Origin: Polyporus tsugae
Lineage: Eukaryota > Basidiomycota > Agaricomycetes > Polyporales > Polyporaceae
Direction of reading: 5' to 3'
Length of the DNA stretch: 64,000 bases
Assembly (NCBI GenBank): GCA_024305745.1
Contig: JAHRBS010000014.1
Span: forward strand, 503,501-567,500
Below are positions 46,440 to 56,335 of the stretch, in pieces. The translations under genes were made by a program, and so were the position numbers. Each line of letters opens with the position of its first letter. Position 1 is the first letter of the stretch. The notes under the pieces were generated by a model. It did no database searches. It saw nothing but the letters and a program-made list of their open reading frames with translations, and was not told the origin of the DNA.

Positions 46440-48056
46440 ATGCCAAGACCCATCGTCTCACTGTCTATGCTAGGAAAAGAGCGAGCATGGCGATGGAAGA
46501 CTCGATACCGGTGAGTTAAATCTAGTATACCTATCCTAATAACTCCTGAGTCGTGCTCACATTGTGTTCCAAGGCCAGCTCGCGTTCTCCGGGTCATCGT
46601 GGCAACTATATGGCCAACCCACAAACTGTCTGGGTCCATCAGCTTACTCCCGCCTGAGTTGCTTCACGCCATATTCGAACTGCTGGCGTTTTCGGATCAC
46701 AACACGCTCTCGAGCTGTATGCGGGTCTGTACGCGTTGGCACGATATCGCTCGCCTTCACTTCTTTGCCGTCGTACCCGTCTGTTCCTATCATCACGGAC
46801 GCTTGTCCCAGCTTCTCTGCGCAGATCCTGGACTCGCATTATATGTGAAGCATGTGCGTTTCATCCGGACGCGTGGTGCAAAACATGCCACCAGTTCTCA
46901 CGGGCCCCGTTCAACGTTCAGTCCATAACATCGACGCTTCCCGTCCTCGGGCTCACCAATTTACGATATCTCTCCCTGGTGGGCTACGACAACATCCTCC
47001 ACCCTCCGCTGCTATGTCAGCGCCCAGCACAATGGCAAAGGCCTCCTGTCCGAGTCTCGCTCCTGCAATTGTCCTTCGACAGTTGCCTTGGTGTCACGCG
47101 CGTCCTCCCGGACCTCCTTGCCCTTTTTTCTGTCCACACTTTGGTCATAAGGATCAAGTCATCGGTCGTCCAGCCTTCCCTCCATCAGTCCACCCCGTTA
47201 GCATCCTTCGCGATTCAGGATTTGGTGCTCGATATGGCGCATGACCTCGAGGAGTACTACCCGTTTTTCCAGTCCATTTTGATTCCCGGGAGCCTTCGTG
47301 CGCTGGGCGTCGAAGTCTCGCTCGTACAGGACTTCATCAAGCTCGGGCAGTTTCTCCGATCCAGTGCGGGCCAGGACTTGCGGAGCATCAACATCGACAT
47401 ATCACTGCCCCTACTTTTTGGACCTCTAGAGTACTCGGACGGTGCGTACGCCGTACGCTACGGAATGTGCTTACTTACGTGTTTGGTAGTAGTAGCGCTC
47501 TTCTCTGTCCTCGGAGCCGGGCTCGCGCACTGCACGCGACTCCAGTGCTTCCGCATCAGGTTCACATACCATATCAACCACTGGCACTGGGGCGACCCCG
47601 TCTGCTACCGCGAGACATTCGAGCCCATCATCGCGAACCTGCCCCCGATGTGCATTTGCCATGCACATCGGTGTATCTATGTGGCGGTCTTGGAAGCACT
47701 TCTGTGACGGTGCCGTGGGTCTTGACGTTGTCGACCGCCTGCTCTCAGCTCCGTCCGGCGCAGGGGGCAGGTTTCCCCACCTACAGAGGGTCGAGCTGCA
47801 CATTCTTGAGGAAGTCGAGCCATATGTAAGCAACAAGCCCATCAAGGACCCTCCTAGTACACCAAAGCCATTGCCCATGCTCAAGGCTGCCGGGTTGCTG
47901 CAAGTTAAAGTTGTCCACAAAGTGCATCCATACGGAAGAAGAGGTGAGCGACCTATAGATGTCCAAGTGATGGAAATGCGAAACCTGACTGCAATCTCGT
48001 CCGGTTTCCTTGCATCACCTACAGTTGACGTGTATTTGCCGCCCGAAATACAGTGA
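46440..48056 (+). pseudogene. F-box / LRR-like gene, frameshifted copy
   Basis: Closely matches the intact gene at 10.1-11.8 kb: first exon MPRPIVSLSMLGKERAWRW, F-box SINLLPPELLHAIFELL-like start, and end SPTVDVYLPPEIQ at 48056. Two deletions break the frame. About 16 nt are missing after VKHVRFI (near 46866), where the intact copy has GITESEDAW. About 5 nt are missing after IIANLPP (near 47650). Between them a long shifted frame stays open. Unless rescued by unusual splicing the product would be truncated. Confidence 0.8.
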
Positions 48057-48059
48057 TAT

Positions 48060-48740
48060 TACATGGACGATCTCGGCCAAGATCTCGATTAACCATGCAC
48101 TGACGTCGGCGGCCTAGCCTATCGAGCTACCAGGGAGCGTCGGTGGAACTCGAAGCCACACAAGGTCCTCACATGGACGAGTACACCTGGGACCAGATGC
48201 AAGCAGTCTTTATTTTTCCCTCAATGTTTGACAATTCATGTATTTCGAAATACCTGTAGCGTAGAAAGCCTCACCTGACGCCGACAACAGTGAGACATCG
48301 CGCGCACCCGGCATACCCGAATGGAAGCGTACCGTAGTCGTCCTGGGAAGCGCTCTGCATCATAACAGCCTGACCTTCTTGCATAACAAGCTATAGTCTC
48401 GGCTCCAGAACTCTTTTTGGCGCCAGAACGGATGGGAACGAGACTAAACAAGCTGTCCGACCAAAACGCAGAGATGACCACTGGGCGGGCGAAGTTCGCG
48501 ATCACGTCCAGCCAGCTGCCATCGATATCGGGTGGCGGTCGCTATGCCCGTTCCTACTAGCAACCGTCCAGGGGCTGAGGACTCGGTGGAGATGGTACAG
48601 GTACACATCGAGCATACACCAAAGCTCCACGATGACGCGCAGGTCGGAGGGCGTGCAGGCGAGATACATCTCCTAGCTTGTGGGCGAGGACGATGCTTCG
48701 AAGGGTTGGAACCTTGAGAGTTAAAAATCCTCTGTTTGCT
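48060..48740. repeat. Relic segment matching 9.34-10.07 kb
   Basis: Reverse-complement counterpart of the relic beside the intact F-box gene. On the minus strand it still reads ACTPSDLRVIVELWC and MIANFARPVVISAFWSD, but stops and frame changes are frequent. The gene family is not recognised. Confidence 0.6.
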
Positions 48741-48817
48741 ATTGTGATAACGGTGCTTCCTGGCAGCCTGTTCGCATGAAATCTCACATCAGCAACACAG
48801 CGGATTCTCAATAACAA

Positions 48818-49111
48818 TTCTGGTTCCGCTGGCGTACTCCCTTCCGAATTGCTCCGCGACGTGTTCGAGCAGTTGGATCGCAGCGAGCTCAGGTGTTGTC
48901 TGCAGGTGTTGGTACGACATCATCGTGCGCCCGTACTTCTTCGCAGTCGTCCCCGTCAGATACGGCCATTGCAAGCACGGGTGCGCATCCTCGGCTCGCA
49001 GCACACGTCACGGATGTCCGTTTCTTCGACAAATCAGGGGGCAAATCAGGGGAGCGCCGACGTGCCAGGGTGCCGCCGCAGCCATTCGGCATTCAGCTGC
49101 TCGCATCGTGC
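48818..49111 (+). pseudogene. F-box gene relic (third copy)
   Basis: LPSELLRDVFEQLDRSEL begins in one frame and continues in another as HVTDVRFFDKSGGKSG then PFGIQLLAS. This resembles the gene at 42.3 kb (HVKAVRFVDKSW, PFHIQLLAS) more than the other copies. It ends at a direct junction with oxidase sequence at about 49111, so the rest of the gene was deleted. Confidence 0.75.
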
Positions 49112-49811
49112 ACGAAAAACAGGTGTGGGCCGGCGTCCCGCCCGACAGGAGGACGAGGTGCACCTGGACGACGCCGTGCATTGTGGTCTTCCCTAACGCC
49201 CCGATCCACCACTTGGCCGCGGTCGGCGTGGGGATGTGGAGCTCGAATTCGCGCGAAGCCGGGTGGTAGGTCGCAGTCGTCTCGAGTGCGGTGACGTTGG
49301 TGCCGTGGCCCAGCTCGGTCTGGAGGTAGCAGCCGAGGATACCACGGTGCGCGATGAGGGCGCGGTACTTGGCGTGAAGCTCGGCGAGCCTTGAGACCTG
49401 ATGACAGGCTCGAACGCTGGGTGCCGCGGTTGGGGAGGGAGTGGAAGAGGATAGACTGAGACACATTAGCTATGTGGAGTTGGATGGGGGGCTCGTCGAG
49501 GATCTTGAATACGAGGGTGGCGTCCTCGGTGGATCACTTCATGACTCGTTCATGTATGCGGTTCGTCATGACCAGTCCGTGAGTTGTAGAGCTCTGTGCG
49601 GGTGAGGAACGACCTGGGGAACTTGTCGAAGGTGGGATCTGCGGAGAGAACGGACAGGATGCGCTGGCGAGCCTGCCATTCCCTCTCGCCTACACGAGCG
49701 TACAATGAAGGCAGGAGAAGGAGGCCTGTACGACTCACCCCCGAGGAAGACGGACAGCTTATCGGGACCTTTCACGGGCTCGCTGCATGTCTGCTGCATT
49801 TGGTTCACCAT
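49112..49811 (-). pseudogene. Acyl-CoA oxidase relic, copy C
   Basis: Starts MVNQMQQTCSEPVKGPDKLS at 49811. It then shows scattered matches in all frames: EWQARQRILSVLSADPTFDK, LQTELGHGTNVTALETTATY and WWIGALGKTTMHGVVQVHLV. The copy ends at the region equivalent to GPHLFFV in the intact enzyme, fused to the F-box relic. It is more diverged than copy B, with multiple frameshifts and a shortened first exon. Confidence 0.85.
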
Positions 49812-50024
49812 GCCTTCCCAAGTCGACATGGTTGGTTGGTCGTCGACGTTGCGAAGACTGGTAGTAGAAGGTAGCAAGCCTCAGGTCATTGAGGGAGGAG
49901 GCCAGGAGAACACACGCGCCGTGTAAGTGTTCGTTGAAACATCTCGGGGAGCGCCCATTACACCCGCGAGTTGAACGAAATGCATAACCCGGTTCCGATC
50001 AACCTTGCCACAAAGTCAGAAATT

Positions 50025-50048
50025 GTCCCCTTCGGGGTGACATACGAA

Positions 50049-50079
<31 letters not shown>

Positions 50080-50144
50080 GGCCCCTGCACAAGGATGACA
50101 CGCTTTCCCGGAGTGGTAGACCTACGGGTCTCAATATTTATTTT
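50025..50144 (+). ncRNA. U6: U6 spliceosomal snRNA, copy 3
   Basis: Third identical 120-nt copy. Flanks differ from the other two from the base before GTCCCC and from the base after TTTT, except for a weak upstream match (GCGAGTTGAACGAAATGCATAA). Identity is therefore confined to the transcribed unit, while the adjoining oxidase copy is heavily decayed. Confidence 0.92.
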
Positions 50145-50780
50145 CTTTCCGACTTTCCCTTCCTTTTGTTCCTGCTCCGGCGGCCGTACGCCACAAGCGG
50201 CATCGCCACTGGGGAGATGTCGCCACTGGTCCAGGCCCCGGCCCAGACTGGCGGCATCGTCCAACGCAATCAGCTGATGCGCCCGTCCTCTCTTCCTCAC
50301 CACCGTCATCAGACCTCGTCGTTTTTCCTGGCCCTCCCAACGCGCAGCTGACATTTGGGGACAGTTCAACTGTGCCTAGAGAACAGCCGGTTCTCTTCTT
50401 AGATGTGATTTTTATGTCCGTTCTACCAAGTCCCAGGGATCACGAGCCGATTGTATGCGCCAGTTCGCGACACATGCAACGGCCCGCTCATGCAAAAGAA
50501 GTGCGGTTGGGTTCAAAGACGCGTCACGGGTCGGCGGAGTCGGCCACGACGACGGTGACGAGCATATGCTACCTCTTCGCGCGATACGTCAGCTAACCCG
50601 TCTTTCTCCACGATTCCGCACGCAGTACGAATGTCAGTTTCTCCGTGTACATTCCATTTGGCGGACCGGATGCTTTCTGCGACGGGCCGTCGAGGAGTAT
50701 AAAGTGACGGGGTACGGATGGCATCGTGCTCTCGACAGTGTACTTGTGTGCCTCCTTGGAACTTAGCTTGGTTGGACGCG
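50145..50780. other. Intergenic; arabinofuranosidase promoter
   Basis: No recognisable gene. The GH51 TATA box lies at its right end. Confidence 0.4.
50698..50703 (+). promoter_or_regulatory. TATA box of the GH51 gene
   Basis: TATAAA, 78 bp upstream of the ATG at 50781. The distance fits a 5' leader of about 50 nt. Confidence 0.55.
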
Positions 50781-53700
50781 ATGAGACTCCACCTTCTGAC
50801 GAACCTCCTGCTTGGCGGCCTAGTCGCACGATCTGCCGCCGTCACCGTGACGGTAAATAGGACGTCCAGCCACTCCATTCCGTCTACTCTCTGTCAGTCA
50901 TCACTTGCTGAATGTTTTGGCCATGTTTCGCTGACCGCATGCTGCTCACAGATGGACAGATGTTTGAAGTGAGAACGCCGTTCGTTGTCATCGTCGCCCC
51001 CTCCTCTGACCCATCTGGACGTATGGCGCCTCCAGGACATCAATGTGAGTCTGTTTTTGCCAACCATATAAAAATCATCACCGTTCCTGATCGTGCGGGG
51101 TTGCATATAGCACGTAAGTCATCCTGCGACCTATATAAACATTTCCATGAACGCCCACCGTTGTGATTGGGCAGAGTGGCGATGGCGGTCTCTATGCGGA
51201 ATGTAAGTCGCTTCGACCAGCGGAGCTGGGTTACAGATATTGATCGGCTTGAGGGGGGAAAAGTGCTGCAAAACAGGGCTTTCCAACAGGTCACCCCGAG
51301 TACGTCTTGAAGCCGTCGTTAGACTGGAGGTGGTGTCTAATCATTTCCCTTAGACACATCAGCGGCATTGACGGCGTGGAATGCTCTTGGCAATGCCCAG
51401 CTCACTGTCATTGCGGATTCGCAACCGGTCTCGAACTCCCTGCCAAACTCCCTGCAATTTTCAGTTCCGAGTGGTTCCTCTGGCGCGGTGGGCTTCACCA
51501 ACGGAGGATTCTGGGGTACAAGATTGTTATTTCACGGGCCACCTTTCCACAGGGACTGATGAGTCGTGATTCAGGGATCAAAGTCGACTCGTCCTGGACG
51601 TATAAGGCATCTTTCTACTACCGCTTCCCCGCGTCTTCCTCCTTCTCCGGAACACTCACAGCGGGGCTTCGTTCAAATGGCGGCACGATTCTCTCCCAGA
51701 CGACGACCTATATCCGCGGAACGGCGACAAGATGGACGCAGGTCAACCTCAATCTCAAGCCGACTCGTTCGGCTCCCGACAATGATAACAGCTTCTTCAT
51801 TTCGGTCGACGGAGCTGCAGCTGCGGGACAGACCATCAACTTCGCAATGTTGTCGCTCTTCCCCCCAACCTTCAAGGACCGGCCGAATGGAATGCGGCTT
51901 GATATTGCGGAGGTCCGTGTTCCGTGCCGGACGGTATTGGCGAAACTGAGCCCAAGCTCGCTTTGATAGACTCTCGCTGAAATGGGGCCGGCCTTCTTCC
52001 GCTTCCCAGGCGGGAACAACTTGGTAAGCTCTGTGGTCGCGCCTGCTGTGACGTAGTCTCAGATGCAAGTGTTCTTCTATTTTATAGGAGGTTAGTTTCC
52101 GCCTTCACTCTAATTGTCAGTGCCATGCGGATTGAACTTCCCATCTAGGGACAAACTTCCGCGACGAGGTGGCAGTGGAATGCCACCGTCGGGTCCTTGC
52201 TCGACCGTCCTGGCCGTGTAGGCGACTGGGGATACACAAACACGGAGTGAGCGTATCTTTTACACGGATCAACGCTCTGTGGCACTCAACATCCGCCTTC
52301 CTTCGTGCGCAGCGGCCTTGGGCTTCTGGAGTACCTTGAGTTTTTCGAAGATGTAGGCATGGAACCTATCATGGCTGTTTGGTCAGGCGAGTACTTCTTC
52401 CGGGCTCCGTCTGCTCAGCTTGAGCTCACGCCTGGCTGTCGCTCGCCGTTTTAGGGTACACACTCGATGGTAATAGCGAGCCTGAGAGCGCTCTCGCAGG
52501 ATTTATCCAGCAGGCCAAGGACCAGGTCAGTGCAGTGCCTCTTCCCGCGGGTGCCAGGAAAGTCGGAAAGCGCTGACTTTGTGAATTACGCTGTGCCTGA
52601 CCCTGTCCGCAGATTAACTTTGTCATCGGAGACCCTGCGAGCAGCATACCAGGTATTCCATTAGCTCAACCTTTCATGAAAGTTTTCACCCGCGAACGTG
52701 TGGTGGCGATATAGCGGCCCTACGTGCCTCATTGGGCCACCCTGAGCCCTTCAGTCTGCGGTTTGTGGAAATTGGAAACGAGGTGGGTTTGCCATCTATA
52801 GCAACGATGCAGATCATCATCGCCGCTCCAAATAGACACGCTAATGTTTGTTTCTCTGTCCAGGACTTCTTTGCCTCTTCTACGTGAGCGCCCCCCAAAA
52901 CCGCTCGGATGAGGATCTCCCATAAATGAGTCGGTCTTCGCGATAGATACACTTACCGCTGGCGCGATTTCTTTGGGAACCTGACCGCCGAGTTCCCTCA
53001 AATCCGTATGTCCGTTTCCTTTGTCTGAGTGTATCTGTCAGTCCGATGACCAGACGCGCCGGGCAGGGTTCCTCGCGACATCGGACGTGGGAAGTCCAGT
53101 GCTTTCTCCAGTAGCACCCGCATATGATGTCCACGTTTATCAGACGCCAAGTAAGTCTAGAAGCGACTCGCGGATGCAGGGCGCGACTTGACTTCACCAC
53201 AGCTTGGTTCTACCAGAACGCGTTCTATTACGATTCATTCGCGGTGAGTTACCTCCAACGGGTCGATCACGATGTGCAAACTTAGTATGTCTTCAGCGGG
53301 ACGGGACGACCTACTTCGAGGTAAGTATGTCGCGGAATGTTCTCAACACGCTTATCCGACACTGAGTTCTGCCATTAGGGGGAATATGCAGCCATCTCTA
53401 CCAACGCGAATGACTTGTTCGGCACCCCGTCCGACGGCCGCCTGTTATGGCCAACTGTAGCAAGTGAGATCTCATTTACCGAACCAACTTAAAGACAATG
53501 ACTCTCACAGTGGCGCCGTGACCAGGTTCTGCCGGAGAGGCTGCATTTATGACTGGCCTGGAACGCAACAGCGACGTCGTGTTCGCCGCCTCGTACGCAC
53601 CATTGTTGCAGGTGAGGCTCTCGCATTGTCCCGCCTTACCGTCAGGGCTAAAGTGCTAACGTCTTACGCAGCATGTCAATTCGACTCAATGGGTGCGTCT

Positions 53701-54383
53701 TTGTCGCGTCTCTGACAGAACCCCCTTAATCTAAAGCTTATCGCCAGACGCCAGACCTGATCTCCTTCGAGTGCGTGTCACACTTACAATAGAAAATCTG
53801 GCATATCTTGTGAACCTTTTGCGCTGCAGTGCTGGATCAGTGATCAAATCGACGAGCTTCTACGTGCAGAAGGTGTGCCACAACCGCACTTCGCCTTTTT
53901 GTTTGCCATGTCGTCTGCACCCATGCTCATTCCGGATTGTCCACGCCGCATAGCTGTTCGCCACCAACCTGGGCGACCAATACCTCCCGAGCACCCTACC
54001 CACGAACGGCGGGACGTTGCACTGGAGCGTCACCCGCTCGTCGAGCTCCGGCGAGACTTTCATCAAGGTAAGCAATAATGTCGTCCTGCCTCCTTGGGGG
54101 GCCGATATCGTTTCGTCTCTGATTGACAGCGGGGCCGCGCCGACATGTACAGGTTGCCAATGCGGGCACGGCATCTGCGAGTATCACCTTCGACCTAACC
54201 CAGTTCGGCACTGTCGCGAGCTCCGGCACTCTGCAGCTCTTGACTGGCGCCGACACGGCCAGCAACACGCCCGCCGCGCCGCAGACCGTCGTGCCTCAGT
54301 CGAGCAGGATCACCACCGGCAGGACCTTCACATACAACGCCCCCGCCTTCAGTGTCAGCGTCATCACCACCACGACCCTTTGA
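50781..54383 (+). CDS. Alpha-L-arabinofuranosidase, GH51, secreted
   Basis: Removes alpha-L-arabinofuranosyl side chains from arabinoxylan and arabinan outside the cell. MRLHLLTNLLLGGLVARSAA is a signal peptide. Then come STLYGQMFE, the DIN-H-SGDGGLYAE region spread over tiny exons, LLQNRAFQQVTP, a carbohydrate-binding-like sandwich (SLQFSVPSGSSGAVGFTNGG), FFRFPGGNNLEGQT and DWGYTNTDGLGLLEYLEFFE. Catalysis uses the acid/base Glu in VEIGNEDFF and the nucleophile Glu in YFEGEYAAI; both are present. The C-terminal domain ends YNAPAFSVSVITTTTL at 54383. Early exons: 50781-50892, 50952-50968, 51036-51044 (9 nt), 51111-51113 (3 nt, His) and from 51175. About twenty exons in all. It appears intact. 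Polysaccharide target inferred from family. Confidence 0.9.
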
Positions 54384-54543
54384 GCGTGCAATATATCGCT
54401 CGAATGGAGAGGGGTTGAAACTCATGTATCGATGTCGGGGTGCGGCGTAGGACACAGAGTGGACAAGGTATGATGAACGGTGGGCGACGTGTGCGCCGAA
54501 TTAGTGGAGATTTGTAAAAAATGTTAGCGTCCAGTGCGAGTAT

Positions 54544-54837
54544 CTACTGTAATTTTGTGGGGTCCATCTCCATGGGCTCCTCGTCCCCGATCTCGTCGAA
54601 CGCTACGTGCTGTATCGCTGGACGATGCGTGTTGAGAGCTTCCACATGTCGCCCAAGCGTATCCTGGATTAGTGACTCATAGTCAAACGCCAGCCGGCCG
54701 ATGGGGCATTTCGGAAAACAAGACTGACCTTTCTTTGTTCTGTCTCCCGGTGGCACGACGTCAAACCGCGCCGCCGAGTCCCCCTCCAGCGACTGACCGG
54801 TACTGACCCTCGAGTCTTGCCATGACGTCGCACTCAT
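54544..54837 (-). CDS. Small conserved-looking hypothetical protein
   Basis: Open frame of 97 codons starting MSATSWQDSRVSTGQSLEGD and ending IGDEEPMEMDPTKLQ. A 66-nt GTCAGT..CAG stretch inside, in frame and without a stop, may be an intron. Removing it joins PPGDRTKK to DTLGRHVEALNTHRPAIQHV and gives about 75 residues. The Asp/Glu/Met-rich tail and codon pattern look genuine. Family not recognised. It is tail-to-tail with the arabinofuranosidase, about 160 bp apart. Confidence 0.5.
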   Translation of the reverse strand: MSATSWQDSRVSTGQSLEGDSAARFDVVPPGDRTKKGQSCFPKCPIGRLAFDYESLIQDTLGRHVEALNTHRPAIQHVAFDEIGDEEPMEMDPTKLQ

Positions 54838-55372
54838 CCTCCGTGGGCTTTCTCTTTCGACACAAGTTTAACTATGGATGCTTGCCACCAGTGTGTGGCG
54901 TCTGCTGCTGCGCCTTCGCCTGGTTGTTGTTCGGGATACACACTGGCTAACATTATGTTACCACAGCTACCGAGAACAAGGTGTTAAAGATTGGTAACTG
55001 GGAGACTGAGTAACGGTCGCACAACTCGAAGCGAATACTTACGGTGGCAAGGGCTTGTGATGGGGCCAAATAGATACAAATAAACCATGATGCGTGGCGC
55101 ACCAGTGCTTACCTACTTGGCTTACCGGGCTCCTTCCAGTTTTCCGATGTGCTCCTCATCCAGGGCCCAGCCTCATGCTGCTCCGTAATTGCTATGGCAT
55201 TTCCAGTATTACCGGTGCTTCGACCCCGAACAGGTTCTGAGGTCTGAAATATACTAGTGTGCCCCATTATGGATGGAGTGGTGCATGCATTTCCAGTTCT
55301 TCAGGTCACAAGGACTAATGTGAGTGGTAGTCCTGCCCATATCCAGGTAAATTTTGGTAGACAAATATCCTA
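54838..55372. other. Intergenic, no gene seen
   Basis: Sequence becomes AT-richer towards the transposon cluster. No coding frame or repeat recognised. Confidence 0.4.
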
Positions 55373-55903
55373 GGGCCCGTTCGGTGCGGGTCTATTACGC
55401 GTAATAGACCCCATTAGATTAAGTGTCCATTAACCTGCGTGAAATCCAATCCGTGGGAAGTCTATTGACCAAACAAGCGCTTCCCACTGCGGGTGGCTGC
55501 CGTCCTGTGTGGGCGCCTCACGACTTTGGCAGCTCCACACCCTCAACATAATGGCTCCGACATTGATGGCGAAGCAACAGCAACACAAAAACCTTGATGC
55601 CCATGTCAAATTACAACACCTTGCAACATATGCTGCACTTCTTGGTGCCACAGCTACTATTATGCACACTTCCTCACTCTACTGTAAAACTCCGATGCAT
55701 ACCTCGATCCTTTCAGGCCAAGCTTGGGTCAATGGGCTTCTCAATGGTCATGAGCTGCGCTTCTCAAACCAGTTTGCGATGGAGAAGTTTGTTTTCAAGC
55801 GGCTCATTGCAACCCTTCACAAGAAGGCTGGCTGGGAAGGAAGCAAGCACATTTCAGCAGAAGAAAAACTCACTATCTTCCTGTTATGTCTCAACTATTG
55901 AAC
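55373..55903 (+). mobile_element. Truncated Harbinger-type DNA transposon, left end
   Basis: Begins GGGCCCGTTCGGTGCGGG, like a PIF/Harbinger terminal repeat, and includes a perfect 24-bp palindrome at 55388-55411 (half-site GGGTCTATTACG). The frame at 55509-55901 encodes LSGQAWVNGLLNGHELRFSN, MEKFVFKRLIATLHKKAGW and HISAEEKLTIFLLCLNY, the typical N-terminal part of fungal Harbinger (HARBI1/DDE Tnp4) nucleases. A stop and then the LTR at 55904 cut it off. The catalytic DDE part is absent from the window, so the fragment is inactive. Confidence 0.65.
55388..55411. repeat. Perfect 24-bp palindrome
   Basis: GGGTCTATTACG followed directly by its reverse complement CGTAATAGACCC. It sits near the presumed Harbinger terminus. 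Confidence 0.95.
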
Positions 55904-56322
55904 TGTTACAGCCAAACGACTATGCCACAAAACAAACAAAAGGGGGAGGCTCACTGATGGAGACACACAGAGGGTGGCAACAGAAGTAGAGGATAGATTG
56001 GCCTAGACTAGAAGGCAGAGGATGGCAGGGGCTGTTAAGCTGCCTACAGATGATGGGGGAATGAACAAGAGACAGAATCTAAGGTCTCTGAGCCCACATC
56101 ACAGCCCTTATATACTATACATGGCAGGTGCACAGACCACCTGGCTTCAGGGCAGGCTTGGATACTGATGGCAGGTGAGCCAGTCCAAAAGGAGAACAAG
56201 GAGGTAAGTACTATTACATAATGATGACCAGTGTCCAGGCTGGAGTCCGAAAATGGGTGAACCTGGGGTTAGGGTTGGTGGCTGTGACTGTGGTACCAAA
56301 TGTGGCGCGAAAAACCGTGACA
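55904..56322 (-). repeat. 3' LTR (419 nt)
   Basis: Minus strand starts TGTCACGGTTTTTCG and ends GGCTGTAACA. It aligns end to end with 62427-62844, with 17 base differences, all transitions, and one 1-nt indel by my hand alignment. Confidence 0.92.
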
Positions 56323-56335
56323 CTACCCCCTCCTC
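56323..56335 (-). other. Polypurine tract
   Basis: GAGGAGGGGGTAG directly precedes the 3' LTR on the minus strand, the normal plus-strand primer position. Confidence 0.85.

Larger units (their letters stand above)
44224..48740. repeat. Segmental duplication arm B (inverted copy of 9.4-14.3 kb)
   Basis: Contains, in order, oxidase pseudogene (-), U6 (+), F-box pseudogene (+) and relic segment, the reverse of arm A. Homology extends through intergenic DNA. It is bounded at the left by the break inside the oxidase and at the right near 48.74 kb. Confidence 0.85.

Noticed and set aside
50131..50369. ORFs starting within or beside U6 copy 3
   Set aside because: They run through the snRNA and lack coding features.
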